A stretch of 47,745 bases of DNA from a gamma proteobacterium symbiont of Ctena orbiculata (lineage in GTDB: Bacteria > Pseudomonadota > Gammaproteobacteria > Chromatiales > Chromatiaceae), in contig NATW01000126.1 of assembly GCA_003094555.1 (NCBI GenBank), positions 1-47,745 on the forward strand. Reading direction: 5' to 3'. Shown here one piece after another: positions 33,516 through 42,848 of the stretch. Position numbers and translations under genes: made by a program. Each line of letters begins with the position of its first letter. Position 1 is the stretch's first letter. Below the pieces are notes generated by a model. It was not told the DNA's origin. It ran no database searches and saw only the letters and a program-made list of their open reading frames with translations.

Positions 33516-34382
33516 TTATTTGGCCAACAGCTTGGCAAGCACACGAATCTCCTCTTCCTTGTGGATAAAACCGGCCTTGATAGTTTCCAACTGCTCTTCA
33601 GACAGGCCACAATTCTGTTCCATACCAGGCAGTGGTTGTGTCAGCTTCAGTTCGGTTGGCATTGGTGTTTTCACCCACTCCGCAACACCGCCCACCAACA
33701 GGGTTTCACAATGAGAGTCCGCATCATCCTTCCCATCTACTGACTGAGCAATGATATTCACTACTACTTCAGGCAGATGCCAACGATGGCCAAGCCACAT
33801 CCCTGCCTGACGATGGTCTATCCCGATGATCTCTGTTTCAAGCTCCAGCCGGCTCCTGTCAGGTTGCTGTTTCGACTGCAACAGCACCCTGGCATATTCC
33901 TCGGGAAACTCATGCACCAGGATCAACACACCAATATCGAACAGCAGACCTGCCAGGTAAGCAGCTTCCGCGTCCGGTTTTCTTTCGCTGCTGACGGCAA
34001 GGCTGATCTGCCGTGACAGCATGGCAATAGAGAGCGAATGACTCCAATACTCTTGCAAATCGAAGCTACGACATCCGCTTGACTCGAACGCACCAGTAAC
34101 CGCAATACTGAACGCCAGGCTCTTCACCAAATTCAGTCCCAGGACACGAATAATCGCATCTTCGATGCTGAGAATAGGATTCTGCTGGGCAAAATAGGCT
34201 GAATTTGCCAGTCCAAGAATCCTTGCCGTGAGTCCCGGATCCTGATTTATGACAAGGGCCAGATCTTCCAATGAAAAACTGTCATCGCCCAACATGGCGA
34301 GCAGACGGGTGGCCGTCGCTGATAGCGGCGGCAAATACTGCAGCTTCTGTACCCTGTACTTTGCCTGATTGGATTGGTGCAT
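33516..34382 (-). CDS. HDOD domain signalling protein
   Basis: 288 residues built on one HDOD domain (a non-catalytic HD relative): LPPLSATATRLLAMLGDDSF, DPGLTARILGLANSAYF, VRVLGLNLVKSLAF and the HD-like LLFDIGVLILVHEFPEE. HDOD proteins are signal-transduction scaffolds, often linked to c-di-GMP or cell-cycle control. It is co-directional with the diguanylate cyclase downstream, which suggests a functional pair. Exact function unknown. Confidence 0.9.
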   Translation of the reverse strand: MHQSNQAKYRVQKLQYLPPLSATATRLLAMLGDDSFSLEDLALVINQDPGLTARILGLANSAYFAQQNPILSIEDAIIRVLGLNLVKSLAFSIAVTGAFESSGCRSFDLQEYWSHSLSIAMLSRQISLAVSSERKPDAEAAYLAGLLFDIGVLILVHEFPEEYARVLLQSKQQPDRSRLELETEIIGIDHRQAGMWLGHRWHLPEVVVNIIAQSVDGKDDADSHCETLLVGGVAEWVKTPMPTELKLTQPLPGMEQNCGLSEEQLETIKAGFIHKEEEIRVLAKLLAK

Positions 34383-34612
34383 GTGCTATTGCTGATAAAA
34401 AATAGAGCTTTCCACTCAGTTATTAACGGCATTTGCATAGCGATCTTTAGTCCCCCCGTAACCTGAGATTGGTTAGTAGATCTCTTCACTTCAGGTATCT
34501 GGATGGGCTGGATATCAGACTGACCCACACCAGACCGCATAGCTGGCTTACTGCTTGCACATACCAATAAAAACCGTATATGAGTAGGGGGGAAAGCGCT
34601 GGTCAATCTAAT

Positions 34613-34627
34613 GTGTAGTTGGTACAC
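34613..34627. promoter_or_regulatory. Candidate NrtR operator
   Basis: GTGTA (34613-34617), GTTGG, TACAC (34623-34627), within the near-dyad CTAATGTGTA..TACACTAAG, 49 bases before the Nudix-regulator gene. NrtR-type repressors bind dyads of this size in front of NAD genes. The remainder of 34383-34676 shows no gene. Confidence 0.45.
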
Positions 34628-34676
34628 TAAGCCTGAATTGATCATTGACAGATCTGCCTGATCCAATCCAGGATCT

Positions 34677-35372
34677 ATGCCCAATAGCGATATGCCACCA
34701 ACCCGACAACACTGTTATGCCTACCCACACCCGGCAGTAACCACCGATGTGGTGCTATTCACCATCCGCCAGCGCACCCTATCTGTACTGCTGATCCAAC
34801 GCGGCACCCCCCCCTGTCAAGGGATGTGGGCGTTACCGGGTGGATTTCTGGAAATTGATGAAGACCTTGAGACCTGTGCAAAACGGGAACTATACGAAGA
34901 GACAGGGATCGAGGGCGTCTATCTGGAACAACTCTACACCTTCGGTGATCCGCAACGGGATCCTCGGGAACGGGTAATCAGCGTCACCTATTTTGCCCTG
35001 AGCCAATCCGACAACCTCTCCCCCAAGGCCGCCAGCGATGCGGCGCTTGCAGACTGGTTCTCAATGAACGAGTTGCCACAGCTCGCATTTGATCATGCAA
35101 GGATTATCCAATTGGCACGTACCCGGTTATTGTCAAAGTTGGGCTACTCCACCATCGCTTTTCAAATGCTGCCGGAGTATTTCACCCTCAGTGAATTGCA
35201 ATCCGTGTATGAGATACTCCTCGATGAAAACCTGGACAAACGCAACTTCCGCAAGGGGATACTTGCCCGTAATATCATAAAGGAGACAGGCGAGTACTCC
35301 CGCCTGGGAAATCATCGGCCCGCTAAAACCTACCAGGTCGTCAATCCGTCCCAGGTCGAAATCATAAAATAG
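34677..35372 (+). CDS. NrtR-like Nudix transcriptional regulator
   Basis: 231 residues: Nudix domain (about 15-150) and a winged-helix-type C-terminus (155-225; FTLSELQSVYEILLDENLDK, RNFRKGILARNI). The Nudix box is fully intact, G56-x5-E62-x7-R70-E71-x2-E74-E75-x-G77, so it might still hydrolyse ADP-ribose, its usual effector. It is 15 bases ahead of nadA on the same strand, consistent with NAD synthesis control. The YrfE/MutT-only alternative is less likely because of the C-terminal domain. Confidence 0.88.
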   Translation: MPNSDMPPTRQHCYAYPHPAVTTDVVLFTIRQRTLSVLLIQRGTPPCQGMWALPGGFLEIDEDLETCAKRELYEETGIEGVYLEQLYTFGDPQRDPRERVISVTYFALSQSDNLSPKAASDAALADWFSMNELPQLAFDHARIIQLARTRLLSKLGYSTIAFQMLPEYFTLSELQSVYEILLDENLDKRNFRKGILARNIIKETGEYSRLGNHRPAKTYQVVNPSQVEIIK

Positions 35373-35387
35373 AGAAATCAGAATCCC

Positions 35388-36452
35388 ATGAAACCCGAAT
35401 CACTCAAGCTTCCCAAGATCGTCGTTCCTGAGCACCCCCAATGGCCCTCACTCAGCGATCAGGAAAGGCAGGCCATCAAGGCCAGGATCAGGCGCAAGCT
35501 GGAACAGCAAGATGCGGTGCTCGTGGCCCACTACTACACCGATGCGGAATTGCAGGCCCTGGCGGAAGAGAGTGGCGGTTGCGTAGCTGATTCTCTGGAG
35601 ATGGCGCGTTTCGGCGCCGCCCAATCCGCACAAACCCTGGTTGTCTGCGGCGTCCGATTCATGGGCGAGACAGCGAAAATCCTGAATCCCGAAAAACGGG
35701 TCATCATGCCGGACCTAGGAGCCACCTGCTCCCTGGACGAGGGTTGCCCGGCCGATCAATTCACTGCCTTTTGCGATGCCCATCCCGACCATACCGTGGT
35801 GGTGTATGCCAATACCAGCGCTGAAGTGAAGGCCCGTTCTGACTGGGTGGTCACCTCTGGCATCGCCTTACCCATCGTTCAACACCTGGCCGAACAGGGT
35901 AAGAAGATACTCTGGGGACCGGACCGCCATCTGGGCAGTTACGTGCAGCGGCTGACGGGAGTGGAGATGCTGATGTGGCCCGGCTCATGCGTGGTGCACG
36001 AAGAGTTCAAGGCGGTGGCCTTGGAGCGGATCCGCCGCTTGCACCCGGATGCAGCGGTATTGGTGCATCCGGAATCACCCGAAAACGTCATTCAGCAGGC
36101 CGACGTCATCGGTTCCACCACCGCCTTGATCAAGGCCGTATCGGAGATGGAGAACAGGGAGTTTATCGTCGCCACCGACGGCGGTATATTCTATAAAATG
36201 CAGCAGATGGCACCGGATAAGGTGCTCATCGAGGCCCCCACCGCCGGCGAGGGGGCAACCTGCGTCAGTTGTGCCCACTGTCCGTGGATGGGCATGAACT
36301 CCCTGCAGAACCTGGAGCAGGTCCTCGACTCAGATGAGAATGAGATCCATATCGATGAGGCGGTCAGGGCACGTGCGGTGATTCCGATCCAGCGCATGCT
36401 CGACTTCGCCGCTAAACAGGGCGTTGAAATGAAGGATAAAGGCAACGCTTGA
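35388..36452 (+). CDS. nadA: Quinolinate synthase
   Basis: Condenses iminoaspartate with dihydroxyacetone phosphate to quinolinate in de novo NAD synthesis; holds a 4Fe-4S cluster. 354 residues. Conserved parts: [47 protein letters not shown], and the Cys-rich end [10 protein letters not shown]. In the same unit as the NrtR-like gene (15-base gap). The next gene on the plus strand is far away, and a minus-strand gene converges on it. Confidence 0.97.
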   Translation: MKPESLKLPKIVVPEHPQWPSLSDQERQAIKARIRRKLEQQDAVLVAHYYTDAELQALAEESGGCVADSLEMARFGAAQSAQTLVVCGVRFMGETAKILNPEKRVIMPDLGATCSLDEGCPADQFTAFCDAHPDHTVVVYANTSAEVKARSDWVVTSGIALPIVQHLAEQGKKILWGPDRHLGSYVQRLTGVEMLMWPGSCVVHEEFKAVALERIRRLHPDAAVLVHPESPENVIQQADVIGSTTALIKAVSEMENREFIVATDGGIFYKMQQMAPDKVLIEAPTAGEGATCVSCAHCPWMGMNSLQNLEQVLDSDENEIHIDEAVRARAVIPIQRMLDFAAKQGVEMKDKGNA

Positions 36453-36492
36453 ATCTGTGCCAGACCAGCGGAAAGAGGCTACTGATGCACAC

Positions 36493-37059
36493 CTACCAGG
36501 GGGTGAAAGAGTTCATGAAGTCCATTGGACGGCCCATTTGGTTGATGTCGCGACTCATGAATCCTGTGTTTACGGTTATGGTACGCATGGCCTGATTCAT
36601 ATCCGCGACATTCACCGTCATCTGCCCCAGATTCTGCCTCATGCCGCCCACATCGACGGCTAATGCACCAATGTTGCCGTCCATTGTGGCGATATGTCGC
36701 TCCATACTGTCGATCTTCTCCACCAGGACAGTGATCTGACCCGTCATGGTATTGATATTCTTCGCCAACTGGCCCATGTTCTCCGACATCGACTGGAGGT
36801 GCTCCTCCATGCGCGGGTCTACTTGTTGCGTCAGGGTATGCATGTCGTTTGTGACATTGTAGATAAGGTAGAAACCGGAGAGGCCGAGCACCCCGACAAC
36901 CACCAGCATGGGATAGATCATCCGCTCCCAGCGGGACATGCTCTTGTCGAAGGACTTGAAGAAGTTGGTCAAGGTGATTTCGAGCTTGACCATCGCCTTC
37001 TGCTCTGGCGACAGATTCTTGTACTCGGGCGAGAATGTTCGTGGGTCTTTCTCAAACAT
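36493..37059 (-). CDS. Single-pass coiled-coil protein, RPMxF-NSF-PW family, copy 2
   Basis: 188 residues, paralogue of 20190-20711. Starts MFEKDPRTF; membrane helix at about 48-69 after SRWERMIYP; a Met/Asn-rich predicted coiled coil (80-175); end RPMDFMNSFTPW. The conserved C-terminus suggests a docking tail for a partner rather than a spacer. Located convergent to nadA and divergent from the hydroxylase gene, with no shared neighbours with copy 1. Function unknown. Confidence 0.85.
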   Translation of the reverse strand: MFEKDPRTFSPEYKNLSPEQKAMVKLEITLTNFFKSFDKSMSRWERMIYPMLVVVGVLGLSGFYLIYNVTNDMHTLTQQVDPRMEEHLQSMSENMGQLAKNINTMTGQITVLVEKIDSMERHIATMDGNIGALAVDVGGMRQNLGQMTVNVADMNQAMRTITVNTGFMSRDINQMGRPMDFMNSFTPW

Positions 37060-37256
37060 AGATAGATTACTGTTGTAGGAGATTATTGGGACTGGGAATT
37101 ATATTTTTTCCCATGATATATACATAATTATAGACACCGCCATACCCATTTAGGGCAGAATCTACAATTTTAGGCATCCAAGCTAACCAGTATTACTGCA
37201 ATCTTTTCGGTTAAACTTGGGATATTCCAATATCACCCTGGCCACAAGCAAGATAT

Positions 37257-38129
37257 ATGTCTGATTTTATCCTCGAGCATGAGCTGTCGATTCGACTAAC
37301 GGCTTTTTTCGCAGTATTCGCCATCATGGCCCTGTGGGAGATAGCCTCGCCTTGCCGCGAACTGCGCTACCCCCGTACTAAACGCTGGTTGGGGAATATC
37401 GGTATTGTGATTTTGAACTCCCTGGTGTTGCGTTTACTCTTTCCGGCGGCGGCTGTGGGGATGGCGGCATTCACCACCCATGCCGGCTGGGGGGTCTTGA
37501 ACGCTATCGCACTACCCTTCTGGTTAAGCGCCCTTATCGCGGTTCTGGTCATGGATATGGTGATCTATCTGCAACATGTAATGGTGCATGCAATTCCCAT
37601 GTTGTGGCGTCTCCACCGGGTGCACCATGCCGACCCGGATTATGACCTTACCACCGGCGCCCGTTTTCACCCGATCGAGATCATCCTCTCAATGTTGATC
37701 AAGATCGCGACCATAGCCGCATTGGGCCCACCGGTGGTGGCGGTGGTAATATTCGAGGTATTGCTGAACGGCATGGCAATGTTCAATCATGCCAATATCA
37801 GACTGCCACCCCACCTCGACAGGGTATTACGCTGGATTATCGTGACACCGGATATGCATCGAGTACACCACTCGGTAGAACCGAACGAGACGAACAGCAA
37901 CTTTGGATTCAATCTCTCCCTTTGGGACAGGATGATGGGCACCTATTGCCAGCAACCCCGGCTTGGGCAGCAAGGGATGGATATCGGCCTCAGCTCCTTC
38001 AGAGACCCCCAAATTACGACCCGGCTCACGGGAATGCTGATGATTCCTTTTCTTCAGGACAAAGATGTCTACAGTATTAATAAGCGTTCTTGGAAGAGTG
38101 ACAGGAACCCAGGAGATACGCAGCCATGA
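37257..38129 (+). CDS. Fatty acid hydroxylase / sterol desaturase family protein
   Basis: 290 residues, integral membrane, with the di-iron His clusters of the family: HRVHHADPDYD, the ARFHPIE stretch and HRVHHSVEP. Adds oxygen to a lipid chain or sterol-like substrate; the actual lipid is unknown. The ATG at 37257 has no clear ribosome site. Its TGA overlaps the ATG of the next gene (ATGA), so the two are translationally coupled. Confidence 0.9.
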   Translation: MSDFILEHELSIRLTAFFAVFAIMALWEIASPCRELRYPRTKRWLGNIGIVILNSLVLRLLFPAAAVGMAAFTTHAGWGVLNAIALPFWLSALIAVLVMDMVIYLQHVMVHAIPMLWRLHRVHHADPDYDLTTGARFHPIEIILSMLIKIATIAALGPPVVAVVIFEVLLNGMAMFNHANIRLPPHLDRVLRWIIVTPDMHRVHHSVEPNETNSNFGFNLSLWDRMMGTYCQQPRLGQQGMDIGLSSFRDPQITTRLTGMLMIPFLQDKDVYSINKRSWKSDRNPGDTQP

Positions 38130-38914
38130 CCGCTGAAACCTATGATGTCTATTTTTCCGGCACCATTATCAAGGATCATGATCCGGTAGAAGTTAAGCGC
38201 AAAATCGGCGCTGTTTTCAAACTGCAGGGCGATAAGCTTGATCGACTCTTCAGCGGCAAGCCGATCCCGATCAAAAAGGGCATCGATATGGATCGGGCGA
38301 TTAAATTTCGCGTCACCTTCCGCGATGCCGGTGGATTGGTGGATATCGTGCCAGCCGGTACCCCTCCTCCTGCACCAAAACCAGCTCAACCACCCCGTGC
38401 GAGGGAAGAACCAAGGGTTGTAGCCACCGATGCCGGCTCAGGCAGTAGCGAGTTGACCTTCGCGGAGGGGCCCATGGAACCCGCCACAGAAACCGATTCA
38501 GACATGACACCCATTGCGGTACCGGACTACGAGTTATCATCAGCACAAGGCTTTGATTTGAGCGATTGCACACCCGAAGTGGAGGCTGCGGAGATCCCCG
38601 ATATCAGCTCGCTGGATATGGACAAACCGGGCATCATAATCGATGAAACCGCTGAGCCGGAACCCCTCGAGATCGATACATCCGCGCTGGAATTGGATAA
38701 GCCAGGGGTGACTTTGATTGAAGAGGCACCTGCCGAGGCACCTGCGATCGACACCGCGGCCTTGAGTATGTCACCGGCCAACCAGGGTAGCCTGGAGGAT
38801 TGTCAAACCCCTGTTGAACCTGCACCTATCCCAAATATCGACCACTTGGATGTGGTTGAACCCAAACCGGAGCCGAGCCAGGGCAAGGCAAAATTCAAGC
38901 TCTCGGACGAATAA
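38126..38914 (+). CDS. Hypothetical protein, N-terminal domain plus acidic repeats
   Basis: 262 residues. Residues 1-75 form a compact basic domain (YDVYFSGTIIKDHDPVEVKR, FKLQGDKLDRLFSGKPIPIK) that I recognise only as a small conserved domain of unknown function in gammaproteobacteria. Then a Pro/Ala linker and a long acidic, disordered tail with four loose repeats around I-D-x-S/A-x-L...PG (DISSLDMDKPGII, DTSALELDKPGVT, DTAALSMSPANQG, NIDHLDVVEPK). Starts in the ATGA overlap with the hydroxylase gene. No function assigned. Confidence 0.85.
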   Translation: MTAETYDVYFSGTIIKDHDPVEVKRKIGAVFKLQGDKLDRLFSGKPIPIKKGIDMDRAIKFRVTFRDAGGLVDIVPAGTPPPAPKPAQPPRAREEPRVVATDAGSGSSELTFAEGPMEPATETDSDMTPIAVPDYELSSAQGFDLSDCTPEVEAAEIPDISSLDMDKPGIIIDETAEPEPLEIDTSALELDKPGVTLIEEAPAEAPAIDTAALSMSPANQGSLEDCQTPVEPAPIPNIDHLDVVEPKPEPSQGKAKFKLSDE

Positions 38915-38955
38915 TCGAATCAGGGTAAATCACCTTATCGGAAGGGAGTTAGAGA

Positions 38956-39870
38956 CTAAAAGCCAAGATAGCGTTCAAGGGAGGACTGTGTTGCTTCTGA
39001 AAAACCGGCGTCTTCACTGCCAAGGGGTCGACCCGTCTCAAGAATCCCCTCCATGGCGCCAAAGGTGCGTTCCGCGTAGAAGCGCAGTAACAGGCGTTCC
39101 TCGTCATCACTCAACCAGAACTCAGCCTTGTCAGTCCCTTTGCCACTCTCGGGATCAAGCTCCCACAATCTGACTTTAAACGCAGGGCGATTCCACCCGG
39201 CGCGTACCAACCGTTCCTGATTCACTTTGACCCGATAGGTATTGATCTCCTTCCCATTGAAGGTGGAGAAATCGATCTGTTCACCGCTCTTCAGCGGCAT
39301 GCTGCGGAGTCGGTGGAGAAAACTGATATAGTCCAATGCCTCTGTGTCACCAAGGGCGATACGATGGGTCTGTAACAGTTTCTCCCATTGCTCATCGGGT
39401 AGCTGAGTGGTCTGCTGCAGACTTTGCGGAGGCTTGCCAGTCTGTTCGCTGTCCAACTCGCCAGGCTGGTAATGAAAGGCCTCTCCTTGGTTATGATCGA
39501 ACCACAGCAGCGCCTCTTTGTGCTCCCTCGTTTTAAGGGATTTAACTGCTACCAAGGGATTCAGTTTGCGCGCATCCAGCCAACTGCGATAGTGCAACCT
39601 CACGGGATAGAGCATCTCCGCCTTACGATAGGGCTCAGTGGTAAGCTGCAGGCTTGTGACAAAGGCTGGATGATCATCAACACGCCCCATTGTCTGCTCC
39701 ACAGCCATGGTCATTTTAGCGATATCCAGCTCCACGAAACCGGTAATCACACCCCTGAATTTCAGCGTGTATTCCAGCTGCTCGCCAAGCACAGGCGCCT
39801 TCGCTGCCACTGAAGATCCAGCGAGCATCAGCCCCATGACCAGGAATAGGGCTTGAATTCGCACAATCAT
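38956..39870 (-). CDS. DUF3108 domain periplasmic protein
   Basis: 304 residues with a signal peptide (LFLVMGLMLAGSSVAAKA) and a DUF3108-type beta-rich domain (LEYTLKFRGVITGFVELDIA; YRKAEMLYPVRLHYRSWLDA; FWLSDDEERLLLRFYA). DUF3108 proteins are exported and of unknown role, often near lipid or envelope genes. It converges with the acidic-repeat gene and is separate from other units. Confidence 0.85.
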   Translation of the reverse strand: MIVRIQALFLVMGLMLAGSSVAAKAPVLGEQLEYTLKFRGVITGFVELDIAKMTMAVEQTMGRVDDHPAFVTSLQLTTEPYRKAEMLYPVRLHYRSWLDARKLNPLVAVKSLKTREHKEALLWFDHNQGEAFHYQPGELDSEQTGKPPQSLQQTTQLPDEQWEKLLQTHRIALGDTEALDYISFLHRLRSMPLKSGEQIDFSTFNGKEINTYRVKVNQERLVRAGWNRPAFKVRLWELDPESGKGTDKAEFWLSDDEERLLLRFYAERTFGAMEGILETGRPLGSEDAGFSEATQSSLERYLGF

Positions 39871-40004
39871 TTGAAAATCTCCTGAGCTATTTCCATTTGG
39901 CTATACTCCGCAATAGTTTATTGGCACGTTTCTAGCATTATCCATTTTAAACACTGAATTGCAGCTGAATGCGTCAAATTTTTGTCTCTAGAGGAGTTAG
40001 CACT

Positions 40005-40361
40005 ATGATCAGCCCCGTCAACAGTGACAAACCCATCAATACATCGACAGATCAGTCGGGGCGGTCCCACACCAGCCAGAAAACAGCAGAGGCATCGGCA
40101 CAAGCCACGACTCAGCAAACTCAGGCCTCAGAAGCAAGCAGCACGACAGTTGATGTGGATCAGGCACGTCGACTCTACGATTTAGAGAACAACCGCATCC
40201 AGGCCCCGGCGTCCAACCTGGAGACACCCGAAGAGGCCCGCTCACTACTCGAAAACATTCTACAGCAGATAGCGACAACCCCCGAAGCGGCAGCAAAGGT
40301 CCAAGCCGGCAATGCCGCAGCAGACCCCATGTCGGCTATTCTGCAAAGCGCCCCCGCTTAG
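40005..40361 (+). CDS. Small hypothetical Ser/Thr/Gln-rich protein
   Basis: 118 residues from the ATG at 40005, which follows AGAGGAG; a further upstream Met at 39969 has no ribosome site. N-terminal half is disordered (Ser, Thr, Gln, Ala rich); the C-terminal half is helical (ARRLYDLENNRIQ, EARSLLENILQQIATTPEAA). Resembles small flagellin-associated or anti-sigma-type proteins only in style. No family recognised. Confidence 0.7.
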   Translation: MISPVNSDKPINTSTDQSGRSHTSQKTAEASAQATTQQTQASEASSTTVDVDQARRLYDLENNRIQAPASNLETPEEARSLLENILQQIATTPEAAAKVQAGNAAADPMSAILQSAPA

Positions 40362-40397
40362 GATCGGGCGGAATCTGTCGGCGAGCCCTGATCGACT

Positions 40398-41126
40398 CTA
40401 TAGATCACGGGATTCTGGTGGAGGTTCCAATAAATTGTCAGCAACGGCCTGCTTGAGACGGGAAATCTCCCGGTCCGGCCCGATCACGACCAATATATCC
40501 CCTGCATGCAAGCGGTGGGATACGCCACTGTTGGCGAAGATCAGCTGATTCCCCAACTCCAGGTCAACCACACCGGTGATGATCAGATTGAATTGTTTTT
40601 CCAGTTGCAGATCATTCAACACTACACCGGATAAGCTGGAGCCTTCGGGCATCTCTATCTCGGCGATATCGATATGTTTGCCAAACAGCGAGCTTTCCAG
40701 CATCTCCACCAGATAGGGTCTGGCAATACGCTCATGCACCCGGTGACCGCTGATCTCGTAGGGATCGATTACTTTTGTCGCTCCCGCCGCCTTTAAACGC
40801 TCCCCGGACGCCGCTGACTCACACACGCAGACAATCTTGAGATCGGCATCCAGGGCCCTGGCGGACAGGGTCAGAAAGAGATTGTTCGGTTCTTCGGAAA
40901 AGAGACAGAAAATCGTCTTCACCCATCTGCCGATGCCGATTTCTCGCAGCTTGTCATCATCCTTGAAATCGACCACGGCTGCCTGCGCTCCCTTGGCCAG
41001 CAGCGCGCCCACCTCATCCATATCGTTGCTGTAGAGATAGGCCTGAATACCACGCTCCGCCAATTGCATCGCGACCTCATGACCGAGTGCGCTGCAACCG
41101 AATATCAAGGTATCGAGCCGGCTCAT
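40398..41126 (-). CDS. Stand-alone RCK (TrkA-N/TrkA-C) K+ channel regulator
   Basis: 242 residues from the ATG at 41126. Rossmann-type NAD/nucleotide-binding RCK-N domain (TLIFGCSALGHEVAMQLAERG, then acidic VVDFKDDDKL) and an RCK-C domain at about 155-230 (GSSLSGVVLNDLQL, LHAGDILVVIG). Its start overlaps the stop of the channel gene (TGATG), so the two are coupled. It may form mixed gating rings with the channel's own RCK. The first conserved Gly is kept (GCSALG, a variant of GxGxxG). Confidence 0.88.
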   Translation of the reverse strand: MSRLDTLIFGCSALGHEVAMQLAERGIQAYLYSNDMDEVGALLAKGAQAAVVDFKDDDKLREIGIGRWVKTIFCLFSEEPNNLFLTLSARALDADLKIVCVCESAASGERLKAAGATKVIDPYEISGHRVHERIARPYLVEMLESSLFGKHIDIAEIEMPEGSSLSGVVLNDLQLEKQFNLIITGVVDLELGNQLIFANSGVSHRLHAGDILVVIGPDREISRLKQAVADNLLEPPPESRDL

Positions 41127-42718
41127 CAGAGTGTTCCCCTTTCGAGACAATCACGGAAGTGAACCACGCTGTATTCATGTCCCAGCAGGACTAACAGATC
41201 ATCCTTGTTGAGGGTGAAATTGTGTTTCGGATTAAAGAAGAAGCAGCGCCCTTGCAGATTATAGCGGGCGTGCTCTTCAGCCGTTTCGGCACTCTCTTCG
41301 CGTATCACGCCAAAGGGTGTCAGTTTACGCTGCTTGAAATCGATGCTATCCATACGCCGCCCAACCAACACACTTTCATGCTTGATGCGCACCGCCTCAA
41401 TCCCCTCTTGGGATTGTCCGGTCAAGAGTCCGTAAATGGCCTCGAATGCGACCGGTTGCCCGGCATACTGGGCAGCCATCAGACCGAACACCTCATTCGG
41501 AGCGACGCAGTAGTCGGCCCCTGCACGATCGAGCTTGGAAACATTCTCCCGATGATTGGCGCGGGAGATAATCTCGATATGCGGATTCAACTGTTTTGCG
41601 GAAAGGGTGATATAGACGTTGATCACGTCATCCCCTGTGAGACACAGCAGCCGCCGGATACGCTTTTCGATACCCAGGCTCGATAGCAGCTCGGTATCCT
41701 CACCATCCCCGACCACCGCCAGATGGCCTCGCTGCTTGGCGATGCGCACATTCTCTTCCAGGGGATCTATCACGATAAATGGACGTTTGTCCGCAGCCAT
41801 ACGCTCTGCGACCACCTGACCTACCCGTCCAAAGCCGCACACCAGGGTGTCGATGCGTTTGCGCTCCACCTCGGAATAGATCCGATGGGCGCGAATTTCA
41901 TCGATCTTCTCGCCGAAGGCGGAAACGATGATCGAGGTGAAAAATGAGATTACACCCAAGCCGGCAATGATCAGTACCAGGGTGATAACCCGGCCCTCGG
42001 TGGTATGGGGTGTTATGTCGCCATAACCCACCGTAGACATGGTCACCAGCGCCCAATATACACTGTCAAAGAAACCGGTTATCTCGGCATCCTGCTGATC
42101 GGCCTCAAAGAAGAATATCGCTGTGGCGGCGGTAAAGGTGATGAATGCCATGAAGATGAACAGGGTCACCAATTCTATCCGCTTCTCGGATAGCACCTTG
42201 ACGAATTCACTGATACTGCGGGTGTAGCGGAACAGCTTGAAGAGACGAAACAGCAAAAAGATACGCAGGAAGCGCAACGGCCGGTAGCTTGGAATAATCG
42301 CCAGCAGATCGATAATCGCCAGCGGTTGGATGACATATCGCAGTTTACCCATTACTGCATGCCATAGTGCAGGCCAGAGGCGGAAGGGTTCATTGATAAA
42401 CTCGGCCCGCTCATAACGCTCGAGTATCACCTTGTGGCTGTCATTGAAGATCCAGAAACGCAACAGATACTCGATGATGAATATGCCAACGGCGATCATC
42501 TCGAACAGATCGCCAAACAGCCCCAAGTCATTTTTCACTTCATAGATCAGCATCCACACCGTGGTCAGCACGAGCAGGATCATGAAGATATCGAAATAGG
42601 GACGGATCGGGGCGCGTGGATTTTCCAGCAGATTATAGACAGCCCCTTTCAAACCCGTGTAGCGGGCGGAACCCTGCATCGTATAACACTGTTTGATGAC
42701 GCGATGGGAGAATGACAT
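41126..42718 (-). CDS. Voltage-gated-type K+ channel with RCK domain
   Basis: About 530 residues (ATG at 42718; a GTG at 42736 is an alternative, neither with a strong ribosome site). Six membrane helices with an Arg-rich S4 (RPLRFLRIFLLFRLFKLFR), the selectivity filter TVGYGD, then a C-terminal RCK domain (VCGFGRVGQVVAERMAADK; VVGDGEDTELL) and an RCK-C end. A Kch/KvLm-like channel probably setting membrane potential or K+ efflux. Ligand of the RCK is not visible. Confidence 0.9.
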   Translation of the reverse strand: MSFSHRVIKQCYTMQGSARYTGLKGAVYNLLENPRAPIRPYFDIFMILLVLTTVWMLIYEVKNDLGLFGDLFEMIAVGIFIIEYLLRFWIFNDSHKVILERYERAEFINEPFRLWPALWHAVMGKLRYVIQPLAIIDLLAIIPSYRPLRFLRIFLLFRLFKLFRYTRSISEFVKVLSEKRIELVTLFIFMAFITFTAATAIFFFEADQQDAEITGFFDSVYWALVTMSTVGYGDITPHTTEGRVITLVLIIAGLGVISFFTSIIVSAFGEKIDEIRAHRIYSEVERKRIDTLVCGFGRVGQVVAERMAADKRPFIVIDPLEENVRIAKQRGHLAVVGDGEDTELLSSLGIEKRIRRLLCLTGDDVINVYITLSAKQLNPHIEIISRANHRENVSKLDRAGADYCVAPNEVFGLMAAQYAGQPVAFEAIYGLLTGQSQEGIEAVRIKHESVLVGRRMDSIDFKQRKLTPFGVIREESAETAEEHARYNLQGRCFFFNPKHNFTLNKDDLLVLLGHEYSVVHFRDCLERGTL

Positions 42719-42848
42719 GTGACAGAGGCTACTCACCGATTACCAATTTTCATTTACAGCCCTGACCCCCAGGTATTCAGGCGGGGAGTTGGCTATGCTT
42801 CTGGCTATATATCGGCAGATCTGACAAAACCTGGAGCAAACGCGGGCC

